Shown: in pieces, positions 1-12,531 of the stretch
Layout: every line of letters starts with the position of its first letter
Numbering within the stretch: the stretch's first letter is position 1
Source of the DNA: Branchiostoma floridae
Taxonomy: Eukaryota > Chordata > Leptocardii > Amphioxiformes > Branchiostomatidae
NCBI RefSeq assembly: GCF_000003815.2
Contig: NC_049988.1
Location: 16,860,088-16,924,087 of the forward strand
DNA length: 64,000 bases
Direction of reading: 5' to 3'
Translations under genes and position numbers: made by a program
The notes under the pieces: generated by a model
Databases searched by the model: none
The model's input: the letters and a program-made list of their open reading frames with translations, nothing else
What the model was told of the DNA's origin: nothing

Positions 1-28
1 GATACGTACATGACGATTACGTCAGACG

Positions 29-650
29 ATGGCGGTTCCAGTAGGTCAATCTTCGAAGCAGCTGCGGGTAAACGTCTTTCGGTATATCGTCAAGGTAAGT
101 AAGCACGATGGTCCAATAAGTCGAGTAACCAAAGTTCAAATTAGCACAACTTTAGGCAACTAAGTCAAAATCTGTACACTGCATTTCAGCTAACAAGGCA
201 TAGATAAGCTTACCTCACTCATGAATGCCGAAGAAAAGTTCTAATTTCTACAGTGCTTTCTGGTTGCTACGAATTGACAAGAAAGAGAAGAGAATTGTTT
301 TTGTACTTCAATTTTAACCTTTGTTCTCTGCGTGCGTTCTCCCTACGTACAGCAGCTCCTGAGATGAACATTAGCTAACTGTGACGGCCATCCATGTGGT
401 GACTTAGTCCATGTAGAACACCAACAGACGTGCAGCGATAGTAACAAATTCATTAGGGTGACTTTACAATAATCCATTATTGCTAGCATCACTATTATAT
501 TACTATAGTATATAAAACGGGTGAAACTGTGTTCTCTCGTGATCTAATGCACAGGTCAACCTACCGGACAAGAGCGACGACGGCGAGGTGTTCCTGACAG
601 ACGTATATCATGTCCATCAGGACGACGCATTCCCGCCACACCCAACATAG
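29..650 (+). CDS. Small two-exon coding unit, unknown product
   Basis: Exon 1 runs 29-94 (ATG at 29, an in-frame stop at 11-13 just upstream, donor AAG|GTAAGT at 95). Exon 2 runs 555-650 (acceptor CACAG at 550-554, stop TAG 648-650). Both junctions are phase 0 and give 53 residues: a basic start, then an acidic stretch rich in D and E with VFLTDVYHVHQDDAFPP near the end. I do not recognise a family. The window begins 28 bases upstream, so this may be the last two exons of a larger gene, although no pyrimidine-rich acceptor is visible before the ATG. The clean splice signals and the natural composition of the joined frame are the only support. Confidence 0.4.
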
Positions 651-1370
651 AGACTCTTACCGCCACAAGGGAAGTAGGTCGAGACCCTTCAGGAGAAGTG
701 GCCATCGCTGAGAGGAGCCAGAATATACGTTTGTGCGGCTTGAAAATTCTGAACAGAGGGGAGCCACACAACATCCAGAACAGCGCCATCGACAGAAGGA
801 GGGCAACATGATGGAAGTAGAGGCCAGTAGCAGAGCCAAGACGTACAGCCGATAGATTGCGATCATACTTGTACATGTATAGAAAACCTCACATGACACC
901 AGTTATAGAATTCACAGATTGACTGATTGATTGAATGTTAATATCACGAATATGTATTTTAGTGTATACATTATAGTAGTTGATTTTATATGTATATGAA
1001 TGGACCGTAGATGAAATAACCGTTGTTTTGTGGTGTGACAAGACCTGTATGTTTGATACGCCAAAATGTGACCACGAGATATAATGTATTTGTATGACAG
1101 AGAGTCAGAGATTACAGTTCAGAAGAGAAAGAGAGATCCTCAGCTAAGAACGAGGTTAGCGAGGCCAGCATTACTAGTATATAGTAACGTCAAACCACCT
1201 TAACAGACTCCCGTGCCCAGTGTACGGAAAACCTTGTCTCTGCGTCCTTCCTTTATTCTAGCTATGCTAGTCTTCAAAGCAGAATCTTAACAACTTGACA
1301 CCCATTGGTTTCAAGGCTTGTTTGAAACATGTGACTTCTTAACTTTCCAAAATCAGACTTTACGTAATCT

Positions 1371-1420
1371 GTATCTATATAGCCGGTATAACCGCCCTTC
1401 GGCGTAACACACCAGCTTCA
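1371..1420 (+). repeat. Dispersed short repeat, copy 1
   Basis: A block reading 'tatagccggtataaccgccc' followed by a GTAACACACCAGCTTCA-like end. Shared with 14950-15006 and 35590-35645, so interspersed rather than unique. Class unknown. Confidence 0.6.
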
Positions 1421-1918
1421 ATTCCAAACGACAACAACCTGAAAGCACATCATTTCATGTTTCATAAAAAGATATCGACAAAAATTTGTGGCACATTGGT
1501 CTTCATTATTTTTTTTGACCTCGTGAAAGCATATCATCCCACCTTGAAAAAGCTAAGCTCAAAAGATATTGGCAAAAGTTGTGCTATATTGGTCTTGTCT
1601 TCTTTAAAACATTTTATTTCTCTACCCCTCTTAATCAGGCTCTCTATGACTTCGAACGATAACCACTTGACAGCATTTCATTCCATATTGTAAAAAGTAC
1701 AGGCTTATAGAAGACATAACGGCAAAAAGCTGGGACATATTGGTCTTCATTGCAAATTCATAAAGCATGCGAAACATCGTACTAGTAATAATCTGTGTGT
1801 ACGGCTTATGATATGCAAGGAGCGCTGTCATTCCCGGCTATGTGAAAAGACCGTTCCCTTAAATCATTAATCCTGAAAACAAAAAATGCCTCAACAAAGA
1901 AAAATAACAGTAATGTAA

Positions 1919-2240
1919 CTTTATATCCGTACACAAAATAAAGCGCTTCCCAACAAGCTTTCGATCAGTCCTCTGATCCTTCTCAAGTTGTAATGACCCA
2001 AAACCTAAGTCGCACTTCCGGAACGGAAGTGTGACGTCAGTAAAGGGTCAAAGGTGCTTGGTAGTCGGTATCGGCCCCCGTCTCGGTTGAGGGAAGGTTG
2101 GTGGGCTCTGATGTAAATAGCCTCTTTCACTCCCCTAAGAAAGTAATCCTGTTCGGAATCAAGTATCTTCACCTTGTCAAAATCCACAGAGTGTCCCGGA
2201 GATTCTATGGATGTGCTTTATTTTGTGTACGGATATAAAG
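1919..2240 (-). mobile_element. Penelope-like element fragment inside 26-bp terminal inverted repeats
   Basis: On the minus strand, 2187-2005 encodes a roughly 60-residue frame containing RGVKEAIYIR, then PSLNRDGGRY. This matches the conserved C-terminal end of the GIY-YIG endonuclease domain of Penelope-like retroelements (family knowledge). The reverse transcriptase is absent. The fragment is bounded by perfect 26-bp inverted repeats at 1919-1944 and 2215-2240. The part next to the left repeat (about 1950-2015) recurs at 10993-11065. The inverted arms could be Penelope pseudo-LTR ends or a capture by a foldback element. Confidence 0.75.
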
Positions 2241-2559
2241 TCTTAAAAATTGTATCATTATGTTAACTACCGTCACAGATGAACTTACATTCAAACAGCT
2301 AGAATAGTCCTCAATTACCACTGTATGAACGACGCCCCTGCGGTTTAGCCAAAAATCAATTCCCAAGGGAATGCATTCGTGGAATTTTCTAAATTCTTTC
2401 AAAGCGATCGTAATACTGTAGAAAATGCCTCCGCCCCTGAGGCGTCGCCAAAAAATGTTCTGTAACAACTAGATTCGGATTTTCTTACAAGGATTTTGGC
2501 ACAAAATCGCGCTAGTTATCATCAAAAATCGATGAAAACCTCAATTTTGAAAATGATGC

Positions 2560-2733
2560 AGTCGTTATGGGTCCCAATTTGGGCCGGTCGCGGTCGCGTT
2601 GGCCAGGTGGTCGTTGAGAAAAGGTCGCTTAATGCTTACGTCAATGGGGAAAAAAATCGGGACCGAGAAAAAGCGGTCGAAATGGCCAGGTAGTCGCTGA
2701 GAAGAGGTGGTCGCTCGGGCAGGTTTGACTGTA
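2560..2733. mobile_element. Partial element of the TACAGTCAAACCTG inverted-repeat family
   Basis: Ends in CAGGTTTGACTGTA (2720-2733), with GGCCAGGTGGTCGTTGAG-like internal sequence. Complete relatives lie at 11515-11704, 17721-18209 and 20152-20353. The left terminus is not clear, so this is probably truncated or diverged. Confidence 0.6.
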
Positions 2734-4014
2734 CTTCAGTTCTATAAACATGCTCGTGGGTAATATAAGGAGCGAATTCTTTACACCAATAACGGGTTCA
2801 TTCTGAAGTATTAGCCTGTATGATATTGAATCGATTGTTTATACTGTTACATTAGTTTAGATTAGATTAGTTGTCAGGTTCTTGCAATAGTATATAGTTC
2901 AACTCCCATGTATATACTGATTGCTATACATTGTACCTGTTACAATTGTCGCGCAATAAAGTTCTTCTTCTCGCTTTTACAGCGTATTAAAGTGCTGATT
3001 GACCCATTTCATTTGCATTCCTTTTTGATTGTCCAAATATTTGTTAGCTGTCTTCTCAGCTTACAAATGAATGATTATAGTTACATGGCTTCTGAAACGT
3101 ACATACATGAAAACAAATTGCGTCTCCAAATACCCCTGAGGTGATTATTAACCTATTTTTTATGTTACATCTAAACAATGAGTAGATCTTATGTAACCTC
3201 CTGAATTATATGTACCTACGTGCAACCAACAACAACACCAAACAATTAGAAATGGGCTACATTTTGCGAAGGTGTTGACAAATCACACCATTTGTTTCAT
3301 GGATTATCTTAAATTACATTCCAACAACATGCTTATAGAATTGTTTGTTTATTTGTTTGTTTTCGGTAGTTTTTTTTTTTTGCGACAACGCTACCTTTCT
3401 GTTAACTTGAAAATACAACTGTACAACTTGGCCAAAATGAGTGAATGTTTGGCCAACCATGGTAGTTGATTGTCTACTATTAGTTTATAGTCCGCAGCGA
3501 AATCTAGCTAGTTTAGACCAGATTCCCTAGCTAGCCAAACTCGTTTGTGCCTGGCCGAATAGTAATAGAGGAATGTGGCTTAGTTAGGAATAAAAGCCTA
3601 GGCCTAGGAGTGAACTAACCGGCCGGTGATAGCTGGATACACTAAAAAAGACTGACTGAGATCCCACGGCAACTTATTTGTCCCCATTTGGCCAAATTCT
3701 TCTCTTTTGTCATCCAGCTGACACGTCTGCTTGGAGATAACACGTTTTGGCGGGAACTAGTTTGGGATGGCTCTAGGACAAAGGTCAGAGTAGCTGAGAA
3801 AAAAAAGTCGTCTGACAGGTTTCTCTGGGTGTGGTCACAAAATCTGCAGAAACACCGGGACAACACTCTCTAACACAGGCTGTATAAACACAACAAACAC
3901 CCGTTCAACGCTGTAACTGTGTCTGTAACAACGCTAGAATCAATTTGGATCGGATTTACAAGAAATTGTAGACTTGTGAAAAGTTTAAGTGACGCTTCGC
4001 AGCGGATCGTTGAG

Positions 4015-4088
4015 TATATATGTCCAGTTCAGGTGTTGTCTGAACTTTTCTTGCGGAGTAGAAAAGTCGTGGTTACACCCAAACTGAG
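4015..4088 (+). promoter_or_regulatory. Possible TATA promoter and first non-coding exon of the four-pass membrane gene
   Basis: TATATA at 4015-4020 is followed about 70 bp later by a donor-like GAG|GTAGGT at 4088/4089. An acceptor TTTTCAG at 4768-4774 could join this to a 5'UTR leading to the ATG at 4989. All of this is inferred from signals only; no transcript evidence is available. Confidence 0.3.
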
Positions 4089-4988
4089 GTAGGTACGACT
4101 GCGTTTGTTTACATCGTTCATGCAGTGCTCATATATTGCATGGAGGTTTTCTTATCATCCTATATGGTTAAATTAGTAGAATTTTATTATCCTTTATCGT
4201 TTGATTAGTAGAATTTTAAGTTCTATTCTGTATTCCTTTTCTTTGCAGTCTATAGTTGACCATGGTACAAGTCACTGTACCTTTATGTCTTGTCAATAAA
4301 GGTCTTGTCTTGTATTTTGAGGTGTGACCTAACGTAGCGTAAAAGCCGTGAACAGTATGTATAAGTAAAGATCAAGACACGTTAAACGTAAGCAGGTGGT
4401 GTGCATAATGATTATGCATGTGCCTGTCTTAGAAATAAGACACGGTGCAATTAAAATCGTGAGAAAATACGTCTCACGAGACATTGCATGTTTATTGGTT
4501 GTTTATCTTTATCTTTACGTGTGAACAAGTCTGACAATGTGCACATGTAGGTAAACATATTCATTTAGATATATTTGAAGTAGTTCTAGAGCTTAGAAAC
4601 TATTGTGTAAACCTTAGCTAAACCTCATATTGTGATATGCTCATATATATCATTCTTATTATGATAAATCATAGTATTACTTAAATTTGTGTATCTATAG
4701 CTGTAGATAATGTTAAGAAAGTATTTATAATGTTGTTGTGCTAAAAAAATAATGCGACACTCTCTAATTTTCAGTCCTAAGATCTTCGTTGCCGGTTGCT
4801 GCCGCCTGGGGCCAGATTGTCTGTTGAGTGTGTGTGTGAGGACACTTTCAACAGGGTCTCCTGTTCAGTGTTAGTAAAAGAGACAGTTCTATAACACTAG
4901 TAGATTCTTCGGAGATATTCTTAAAGGCTGGACAGGAGTCACAAGTTCAAGTTGTTCACAAGACGTGGGACTATTTTGTGAGAGAACC

Positions 4989-7900
4989 ATGCGGCTGGAG
5001 TCGTGCGGAGGGTGCTGTGACCTGAAGAGGGGTACACTGATCAGCGGCACCTTTACCCTGGTGAGTCTGATAATTAATCCGCCATATATCCGTCACACAG
5101 TACACGACAATATGGCTACTCTTATAAGCAAATCATGGATCCTTTATGTAACAGTTTCTTGCTAAAACTTGGAATGATATCAGTTTGATCTTCGTGAATT
5201 CGAAATGCGATAAATGAAGAGCATAGGTCACCAATGTCAAGTAGTGTCCACATCACTTTTTGCTAGCCCGATTAAGCAAGTGACAGAAATAATCAGGCAT
5301 ATAATATAACGTTATGGAAGTTGTGGACGTGGCAAAATCTGGTCTGACTTATTCAACCCATAGAAACAAAATATAACCGTTACGTTATATAACGTTATAA
5401 ACCATTATATTCAATTTTGTTTGTCTTTACTCTAAACTTCATTTGTGATACCGTATGATAATCTAATCGTACAAAAAACAGACACAGGTGCTGATTCGCT
5501 ACAAACAGTGACTGTAAACTCTATTTAAAACAGTGCAATACCTTCACCTTTAATTCAGCACTTTTAGGGTGTGCCCTTTTCAAAAGTTCAACTACATGCA
5601 GAGAAAGAGTACACACCCGCAAATATCATGACCTGATTCTTTCATTTACACACAACAATGATAATGTGCATATTTACTACGTGTTTGAGGAGATCCACAG
5701 CTCTATCACTTAAAAGAACCCACCATTGTTTGTTGTTTGAACCTTTATTAGTCATAGAAAGCTCAAATTAGCCTGCAGGCCGCTTTTTATTTCGGTCAAT
5801 GAGAGGGGGTAAGGGTCAGATAGAATATAACAGAGATATAGATTATATCGAGTCCTGATAGATCTATTATTTTATCGAAAAGAGTTGAGGTTCCTCCCGG
5901 TGTGACTGGATCACATCAAAAATCTGTCCAGATATATGCAGCTTCTACTCTTCAGTACAAACCTGATGTGTTATGCCATATTTGTAGGGCGGTTTACCGA
6001 ATAGGCAATACAAGCAAACAAGACACTTTCTGTAACATTAACTAAACATGACAGGAGGAAAACGCATAGATAAACTGGAACGAGTACCGACTAGTTTACG
6101 TACATTATGTAACAGATCACCATGACAATTGACCCCAGTAAAAGTGACAGTTGTGCCTGTGCAGCAGGTGTGAAAACTGAAGTACCCTCGGGTCACGTAA
6201 GGTGTAATTGATTGACATGTATCACCAAGACAACGTAGCTGTGATGACGTCAGGGGGACAAGTTATGACATCATTTGTTCTGGCCATGTAACATTTCAAT
6301 GGGCGTGATAATGACTCGACTTGTAAATCATTGAGTTCTTTATGCAATGAATCGTCGAACATGAATTAAAGCTACATAGTTGTTTCTTTTACTGAAGAAA
6401 GACAAATGTAAAGAAAAATGGAGGAGTCAAATGATCAAGTTGCAAGGCTAGCGGGTTCAATTTTTCGTGTTCCTGGCTAGATGTTGCATCGTTGGGAAAG
6501 GCACTTTGCACGACCCTACCCACACCACTTGATTTAACACTAGTGTTATGTATCACACTATCTTCTACTCTTGATCTTTGAGACGGTGCATGCAAATTAT
6601 TGACTTTAATTACGTTGAGACTGTACGTGCAATTAGCCCTCGGGCATGAGTTTGCAAATGAACAATTTGATCATAGCCGCAGGGGGACGATTTGCAAATA
6701 AAACACAATCAATCAATTGCAAAGAGTTGACATATTGTGTCATCAATCAGTTGCAATTGTAGAGAGGTGATTTCAACCTCCACTCCATCTTTGAAGTTTT
6801 ACCCATGAACGTTTATGACTGTAAAATCAGGGACGTTTTATCTGATGAAATCTCCTTTGTGAAATGGACACTGATGTTGTTTATGACGCCTCGGGTTCAC
6901 TAGTGATCTATTGTATGCTGCCCTCTGTTATTTTAACTCTGCCTGGATGTAACGCATTTTGTTTTGTTTTACATGTATGGTGGACCTCCTTGGAAATTAA
7001 CTTTCAAAAGTTGTAGAGGCTACCCGCCCGTTTTGAGATGAGAAGTAAATATTAAAATAAATTGCTCATACTCTAACCCCACAGTTAGTGGCTGGGGCGT
7101 ACTTCGCCGTGGACTTCCTGCAGTATCTTGGGCTGATGGAGCAGAAAGAGGTCGTCTCATCATCGGACACAAAAACACAAAAAGGTAAATAAGATTTACT
7201 AACCTGAAAAAAACTACCAGAACGAGATGGACGATATTAAATGGTAAAGCACACTGATATCCACATGTTAGATCACTCTTCTGTTTATCTTTATCATGTT
7301 TGGGCTTTCAATGAGTCTTAAGCTGTTAAGGAGGTATTCGAGTAAATAAAATGAATGGTGGAAACAGTTTTTGCATTGAAATCTGTATCAAACAGTATGA
7401 AATCTGTACCATCATAGTGGTCATTGTGTGTAACAGTACTTCACCTTTATCCGCGGGGTAATCTTTATCCGTTGTTTTTAAAACAAGGTAGATAGGGATA
7501 TCAAGTCGTCGAACGGTACGATAGTTTGAAAATAATTGCAATATTTTGAAAATACTGCAATTTGAATCCACCGTTCGCTGACCATTCTCCTGGGAACCAA
7601 AGACCTCTGTCGCTGACTTAATACCCCTGAATGCACTGGTTATGAAAACCACAGATATAGGTTACCCCTCGTATAAAGATTAACTATCGTTAATGTGTTA
7701 TTTGTGTAATTTTGTGCTGCTATGCAGTTTTGGACAACTCGTTGATTATCGTGTACGTGGAACTCGCCGCTCACGGCCTGGTGGTGCTCTGTTCGTTACT
7801 TCTCTTCATCGGGGTGTGCAAGGTGGGTGTTATGGTTTGTTTGTTTGTTTGTTTGTTTAAACCTTTGTTTATTTATCAAAGCTCCATTCGGCCTGTAGGT

Positions 7901-10900
7901 CACTTTTCATTGAGGTCATGAGGGAAGAGGCAAGGGTCAGACAAAGTATAGAGTCCTAATTAGTATTATAAGTCTCACCTTTATAAGTCTATAAGTCTAT
8001 ATATACACATTTTTACGTACATGGTACATTATTATAAATGCATGATAGTGAGAGTTGGTACATGACTAAAGAAAGTCGCTTTACTTTTGTTGTGTCAATA
8101 GAGATCTGCTGTATCATATGTCTTGGACGACAGGGGAAATATTGCGATATTCCATTTGCATTTTCCCACAGCTGAAGAAATGGCCGATGTATCCGTGGAT
8201 TTTTGCTGTCATCGTCGAGATTCTTACGGAGATTTCCGCACAGATAGCCATGTACGTTCTACACTGGAGCGAGGTAAGCAACTCGGAATGAGTAAAAGTT
8301 TGCAATTTGTATTTCATATTTCTTTCACAAAATTGACACATAGACTTTGTCAGCATTCCCCACGATGTCCCTATGTTCTTAGATTGCAAAAGTTGGGTCT
8401 TAAAAGACAGCGCGGCAAGACCAAGTACTGCATTAATCACTAAACGGATTCTATCGATTGAAACTATTGAAGATTGAACCCAAGACTCAAGTGGCTGAAT
8501 TGCAAGATTCATACTCAACATATTCTCAACAGACAGTCCATTATTCAAAATACTACGATACAGTGCAAAATAAAAACATTTCTGATTCAACTGCCACTCA
8601 GACAAAATATGAATCTGTCATACAGTATTGCATCGGACAGTCAGAAAAAAAATCAAACCTAAGTAAAACAAGATGAAACTAGACTTTGGCGGAGTTTTAT
8701 ATACATGTATCCAGTAGCCAAACACACTCCTTGGCCGGCTTCACTCCTCTAGCACCTTATGCTACCGTACTACTGCTTGGAGATTAGGGGTTTCCTGTAT
8801 ATGCGAATTTTTGTTGTATTTCTAATGAAATGCTATCTTGTTTTACGGCATCGTTATCTTGTTTTACGGCATCAGGGCATCACAGCGTACCAGTTCAGCC
8901 CGCTGTCCCTCACGAAGGACCTGTGGGCGGGGTATCTCATCAGCTACGCTGTCAGGGGACTGCTCGTCTTCTTCAAGGTATGTCAAAAAATGTAACATCG
9001 TGCATTAAACTGTAACATCATAAAAAATTCTGTAGTTCAATTCTTGAGGTTATTCCTTTTACGGTTATCACATTTGGATTCTGTTTGTGATACTAATTTT
9101 GTTCTTGTCCACGAAGATCTGGGGCATTCTTTGCGTGATCTACTTCATCAAGGAGATATCTTCCTCCAAAGGCGGAGGGCCGGGTTGGGCCAGCTATCAG
9201 GACTACGTACAGGTAAAAATATACACAACAAACAAACCAACAAACATACGAACCGACACGCCTTTTGATTCATCTGCAATTTCTGCTTTTCTCGCAATTC
9301 TCAAGCTTGGGATATCTAAGCATAGTAGCACGTAGTAGCATGTTGCAACTTTTGTGTATCATATGGCTTTTTACTTTCCTTAGCATCTTGCTGTTTAGCG
9401 CCAACTCTCAGAATTCCACCGATTATTCTAAGACCGCCACATGAAAAAAAAACGGTAATTTTTAAAATAAATTCTACAAATTAATTCTACAAATCGAGGT
9501 CTGCACACTTCAGATAATGGTGTTCAAGACATTCTTAAGAAGGCTTCGATAACACCTTTCTTTATGTGGCGGTATTAGAGCTAGAGCACCGGGCGGAATA
9601 AGGAGGGTCACGATTCTAAGTACGCGTGTTTAGCGAAATGCATTGTGGGTAATATGTCAAAGGCGAAGGCCCCTAACCCACAATGCACTCCGCTGCATAT
9701 GCGCACTTAGAATCGTGAACGTCCTTATAAGAAGAGTTGACTTTAATTTTTTTTTGTTGCCTTTTTGCTGCTTAAACATTTTTTGCTTGTTGCTGGATCT
9801 GTTTTTGCGCAGTCTGGGTTGAATTGGGGTGACGTTGTAGAGAACCTCTACCCGTCTTCACGGTGGCAAGACGAGCTTCGGGAGTGCGAGGTATATGGCA
9901 ACTTCTCCGTTTATCTGAAGGCCCTATCTTCTAGGGATGAATAAACAGTCTGGCTTTCAGGAAGCAATTTCTTTGGATATTAATCTGCTTCATGCATGAC
10001 TCTGTACATACATGCTACTTACTGGCTTTATGTTTGCACTCTTCTGCGGGCAAATCAGACAGACTTTTTTAAACAGATATGCTGTATCATCTATTTACAG
10101 TTACTGTAATAGTTCCTGCAATAATTTTTGAATACGTATAGATTTTACACTTCAATTTCGAATCTAATAGGTAATGTCTATGTTTTTTCCGTATTGTTTC
10201 AATCTGTCTCTTATTCTGTGTTTCTGAATTAACTACTCGTCAAAGAGGGTGAAGTCTACTATATCTGATTCCCTTCGTCTTTTCTAGTCGAATCCCTACG
10301 TCGGAGGACAGACATCGAAGGAGCGAAGGACTGCGTACCAACAACAAACGTCATACGAAGACTACGATCGCCGCCCGAACACCCTAAGGGTGCCTCCGGA
10401 AGATGCCGACGACCTCCGATCCCGCCCGAGCGCCCGAAGCATGCCTCCGGAAGAACCCGACGACATGCGACCGCCTCTTGGGGGTGAGGCTCCGACCAGG
10501 GATGACTACAACCGATCGCTGAGACGGAAGAGTTCGCAGGGCATGCGGGACGATACAATGCCAATAAGGGAGGAGCCAAGCACGTTCGCGCCTAGATCGC
10601 CAAGCGAAGTCTACTCACCGTTTCACGACTTTTCAGACCCCGCGGACGAAAATGAAACTTCCCTTCGGTTCCCTCCAGAGGTAAAAAAAATATATTGCTA
10701 CATCAATGGGGTTAAAGATGTTTTAATACCTTAATGGTTACATTTTGTATTTTGGTATTCTAACTTTTAAAAAGTATGTTACCCTGCAAGTTCACCTGGG
10801 TTGGTAGAAGCAGGATTTAAACAAGAGGGATGGGCTCCACCTTTAAAATGGCAATACCGCGCCCTGGACATAGGGAACACTGCCCTTACAGCCTGAAAAA

Positions 10901-11405
10901 GGCTAGTAACGCGATTGTTTGTTTTTTAAGTCTAAGTTCATCTGTGACGGTAGTCAACATCATGTTACAATTTTAAACTTTAACGTTTCATCCGTACCAA
11001 CAAGCTTTCGATCAGTCTTCTGATCCTTATCAAGTTTAAATGACCCAAAGCCTATGTCGCACAACCTTATTGTCGATTTTTTGTTTGTGTTTAAAAGACG
11101 GTTGATTAACAATCATGGATGTCTTGTTTCAGGACGACCAGTCCGTAGCAAGCTCAGTGAGAGCCGCCAGGCGATCCCGATACCCCAGCGACGGCTACTC
11201 CACCGCCTCGTACGACCCCATCGCCCGCCCGTACCGACCATCGCAGCAGGCCCGGGCCCCGGCGGGCCTACCCTACATCCCGCCCGCCGACTACCCGCCC
11301 TTCGACCGCCCCTCCTTCATCACCGACTCGTACGACTCGCGCAAGCCGGGAGAATACGGACAACAGGGCCTCAGTCGTGCTCAGCCACCCTCGAACAGAC
11401 TCTAG
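4989..11405 (+). CDS. Four-pass membrane protein with long disordered C-terminal tail (LAPTM/DUF4728-like)
   Basis: Nine coding exons in consistent phase: 4989-5060, 7085-7184, 7728-7822, 8172-8273, 8876-8977, 9117-9212, 9813-9890, 10288-10680 and 11133-11405 (TAG). The joined product is 436 residues. The N-terminus has a CGGCC cluster followed by DLKRGTLISG. Four hydrophobic segments lie near residues 15-43, 60-88, 94-119 and 140-172. Residues from about 190 to the end are hydrophilic and rich in P, R, D, S and Y, probably a cytoplasmic disordered tail. A Cys pair before a short four-pass core is typical of the LAPTM/Mtp and DUF4728 (Pasiflora-like) families; I place it near these by topology, not by a search. 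The acceptor region of exon 5 is tandemly duplicated (two TCTTGTTTTACGGCATC copies at about 8836-8875). Introns carry several MITEs. Start chosen at 4989 because upstream sequence lacks a better ATG. Confidence 0.82.
5735..5860 (+). repeat. Dispersed repeat (AACCTTTGTTTATT family), copy 1
   Basis: An approximately 115-bp block shared with 7835-7965 and 24293-24415: AACCTTTATTAGTC, a GGCCTGCAGGCC-type core, then GAGGGGGTAAGGGTCAGA. The other two copies are preceded by (GTTT)n. This looks like a SINE or LINE tail; class unproven. Confidence 0.6.
6425..6600 (+). repeat. Probable tRNA-derived SINE remnant
   Basis: Contains GGGTTCAATTTTTC (degraded B-box region), then CGTTGGGAAAGGCACTTTGCAC, which resembles the body of the better-preserved SINE at 56214-56400 (TTGGGAAAGGCACTTCACAC). 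Confidence 0.5.
7440..7683. mobile_element. MITE, TTCACCTTTATCCGCGG family
   Basis: Left end TTCACCTTTATCCGCGGGGTA and right end pair as long imperfect inverted repeats. The same family is at 19132-19686 (with a nested insert) and in part at 37791-37920. It lies in intron 2 of the four-pass membrane gene. Confidence 0.7.
7835..7965 (+). repeat. Dispersed repeat (AACCTTTGTTTATT family), copy 2
   Basis: (GTTT)n then AAACCTTTGTTTATTTATC and GAGGGAAGAGGCAAGGGTCA; close to the copy at 24293-24415. Located in intron 3 of the four-pass membrane gene. Confidence 0.65.
9598..9728. mobile_element. Near-palindromic foldback MITE
   Basis: Ends ATAAGGAGGGTCACGATTCT and its inverse at 9709-9728. The arms extend about 50 bp through a GCATTGTGGGT box. 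Related fragments with GCACATTGTGGGTAATATT occur at about 46800 and 48180. Confidence 0.7.
10993..11065. mobile_element. Penelope-related fragment
   Basis: Shares CAACAAGCTTTCGATCAGTC and the following roughly 45 bp with 1950-2015, next to the GIY-YIG fragment. It contains a GATCAG...CTGATC hairpin. Non-coding remnant in the last intron of the four-pass membrane gene. Confidence 0.55.
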
Positions 11406-11514
11406 ATCCGCATTAACCGATATTGACAACAATATTTTGGGAAAACATCAAGAATGGAGTAAAAAACAACATGCTGTAAGTTGCTCCGTATTGCAAGACC
11501 TACACAGAGTCTAG

Positions 11515-11704
11515 TACAGTCAACTCTGTACAATTTACCACCTCTGCATAAGGGCCACCTGGGCGTATTGTGATCATTTTCGGTGGTCGTTCGTATGATT
11601 TTCCCATTGGCACAAACATCGACACAAGAATCCTGTCTATAGCGACCACATAGACCAGATTTTATCGGTCTCCTGAGTGGTCGTCTTTGGCAGTTTTGAC
11701 TGTA
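11515..11704. mobile_element. MITE, TACAGTCAAACCTG family
   Basis: Starts TACAGTCAACTCTG and ends CAGTTTTGACTGTA, with internal GGCCACCTGG/GTGGTCGT motifs and CCCATTGGCACAAACAT shared with 20152-20353. Confidence 0.7.
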
Positions 11705-12451
11705 GATGTTTAAGAAATGCCTAACCATTTCAGAGCTTAGCATTTTCATACTCAAATGCTGCAAATCGAAATGAACAAAGGTCCTGTGGAATCTAGCTTT
11801 AAAAATTCCTTTTTTTGTAAACAATTGCTGCTAGTATGTTGATATATAGGGTATTTAAATTACACATGCAGATTGTAGTAAATAGAGGTGCTACGTTCAC
11901 ATTGTACGCCACAGTAATTTGCAACCAAAAGCGGCACCAAGCAAGAACTAGAAACATGTTTTTATTGGTTACAATCGATCAATATTTTCTTGTATGTGAT
12001 GATGGGTCTTAGAATTATATCATCTATTTCATTTCATTTATTTATTTCTATGAGAAGAGTTTGTGTAGCCCGATATCCGTATCAACGTTACATGTCACAA
12101 GACATTCAGCACCAAGGACAGGTGCTCCTATACATATATAAAAGTCCTGTTGCGCAATCAACAAGCTTCAGACGTATTTGCTGCTTGCCTGAAGTTCACC
12201 AAATTCCAAAATTACCAAGAAATCTTCTTCCCCCTCACATTGGACGGAGGTTGGGACCCGCGAACACTGGGCGATCCCTAAACATTGTACAATGATTGAG
12301 AGAATACTGGGTGTATTACTGCCAGAAGAAATGTCATTTAAAACTCGCACACTTTGCCAGTTGATTTCAATGCTGAAGCATACTTTGGGGCTGTTTAGAA
12401 ATAACCATGACATAGGAAATTCTGCCTAAGACTGTGCAAGAATATTATTAT

Positions 12452-12500
12452 TACCTTTGCCAGAATGGCTAAGGTTATGTTTTGGGCTTGTGAGTCTGTG

Positions 12501-12531
<31 letters not shown>

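Larger units (their letters stand above)
651..4014. other. Intergenic stretch, no gene seen
   Basis: No convincing coding exon. The open frames here are short and look random. It holds a Penelope-like fragment (1919-2240), one end of a TACAGTCAAACCTG-type element (about 2560-2733) and a copy of a dispersed repeat at 1371-1420 that recurs at 14950-15006 and 35590-35645. The rest is AT-rich and unassigned. Confidence 0.5.

Noticed and set aside
7326-7652. A 108-codon minus-strand frame
   Set aside because: Lies across a MITE (7440-7683) in an intron; no domain.
11402-11824. A 140-codon minus-strand frame after the four-pass membrane gene
   Set aside because: Overlaps the MITE at 11515-11704 and has no recognisable domain.
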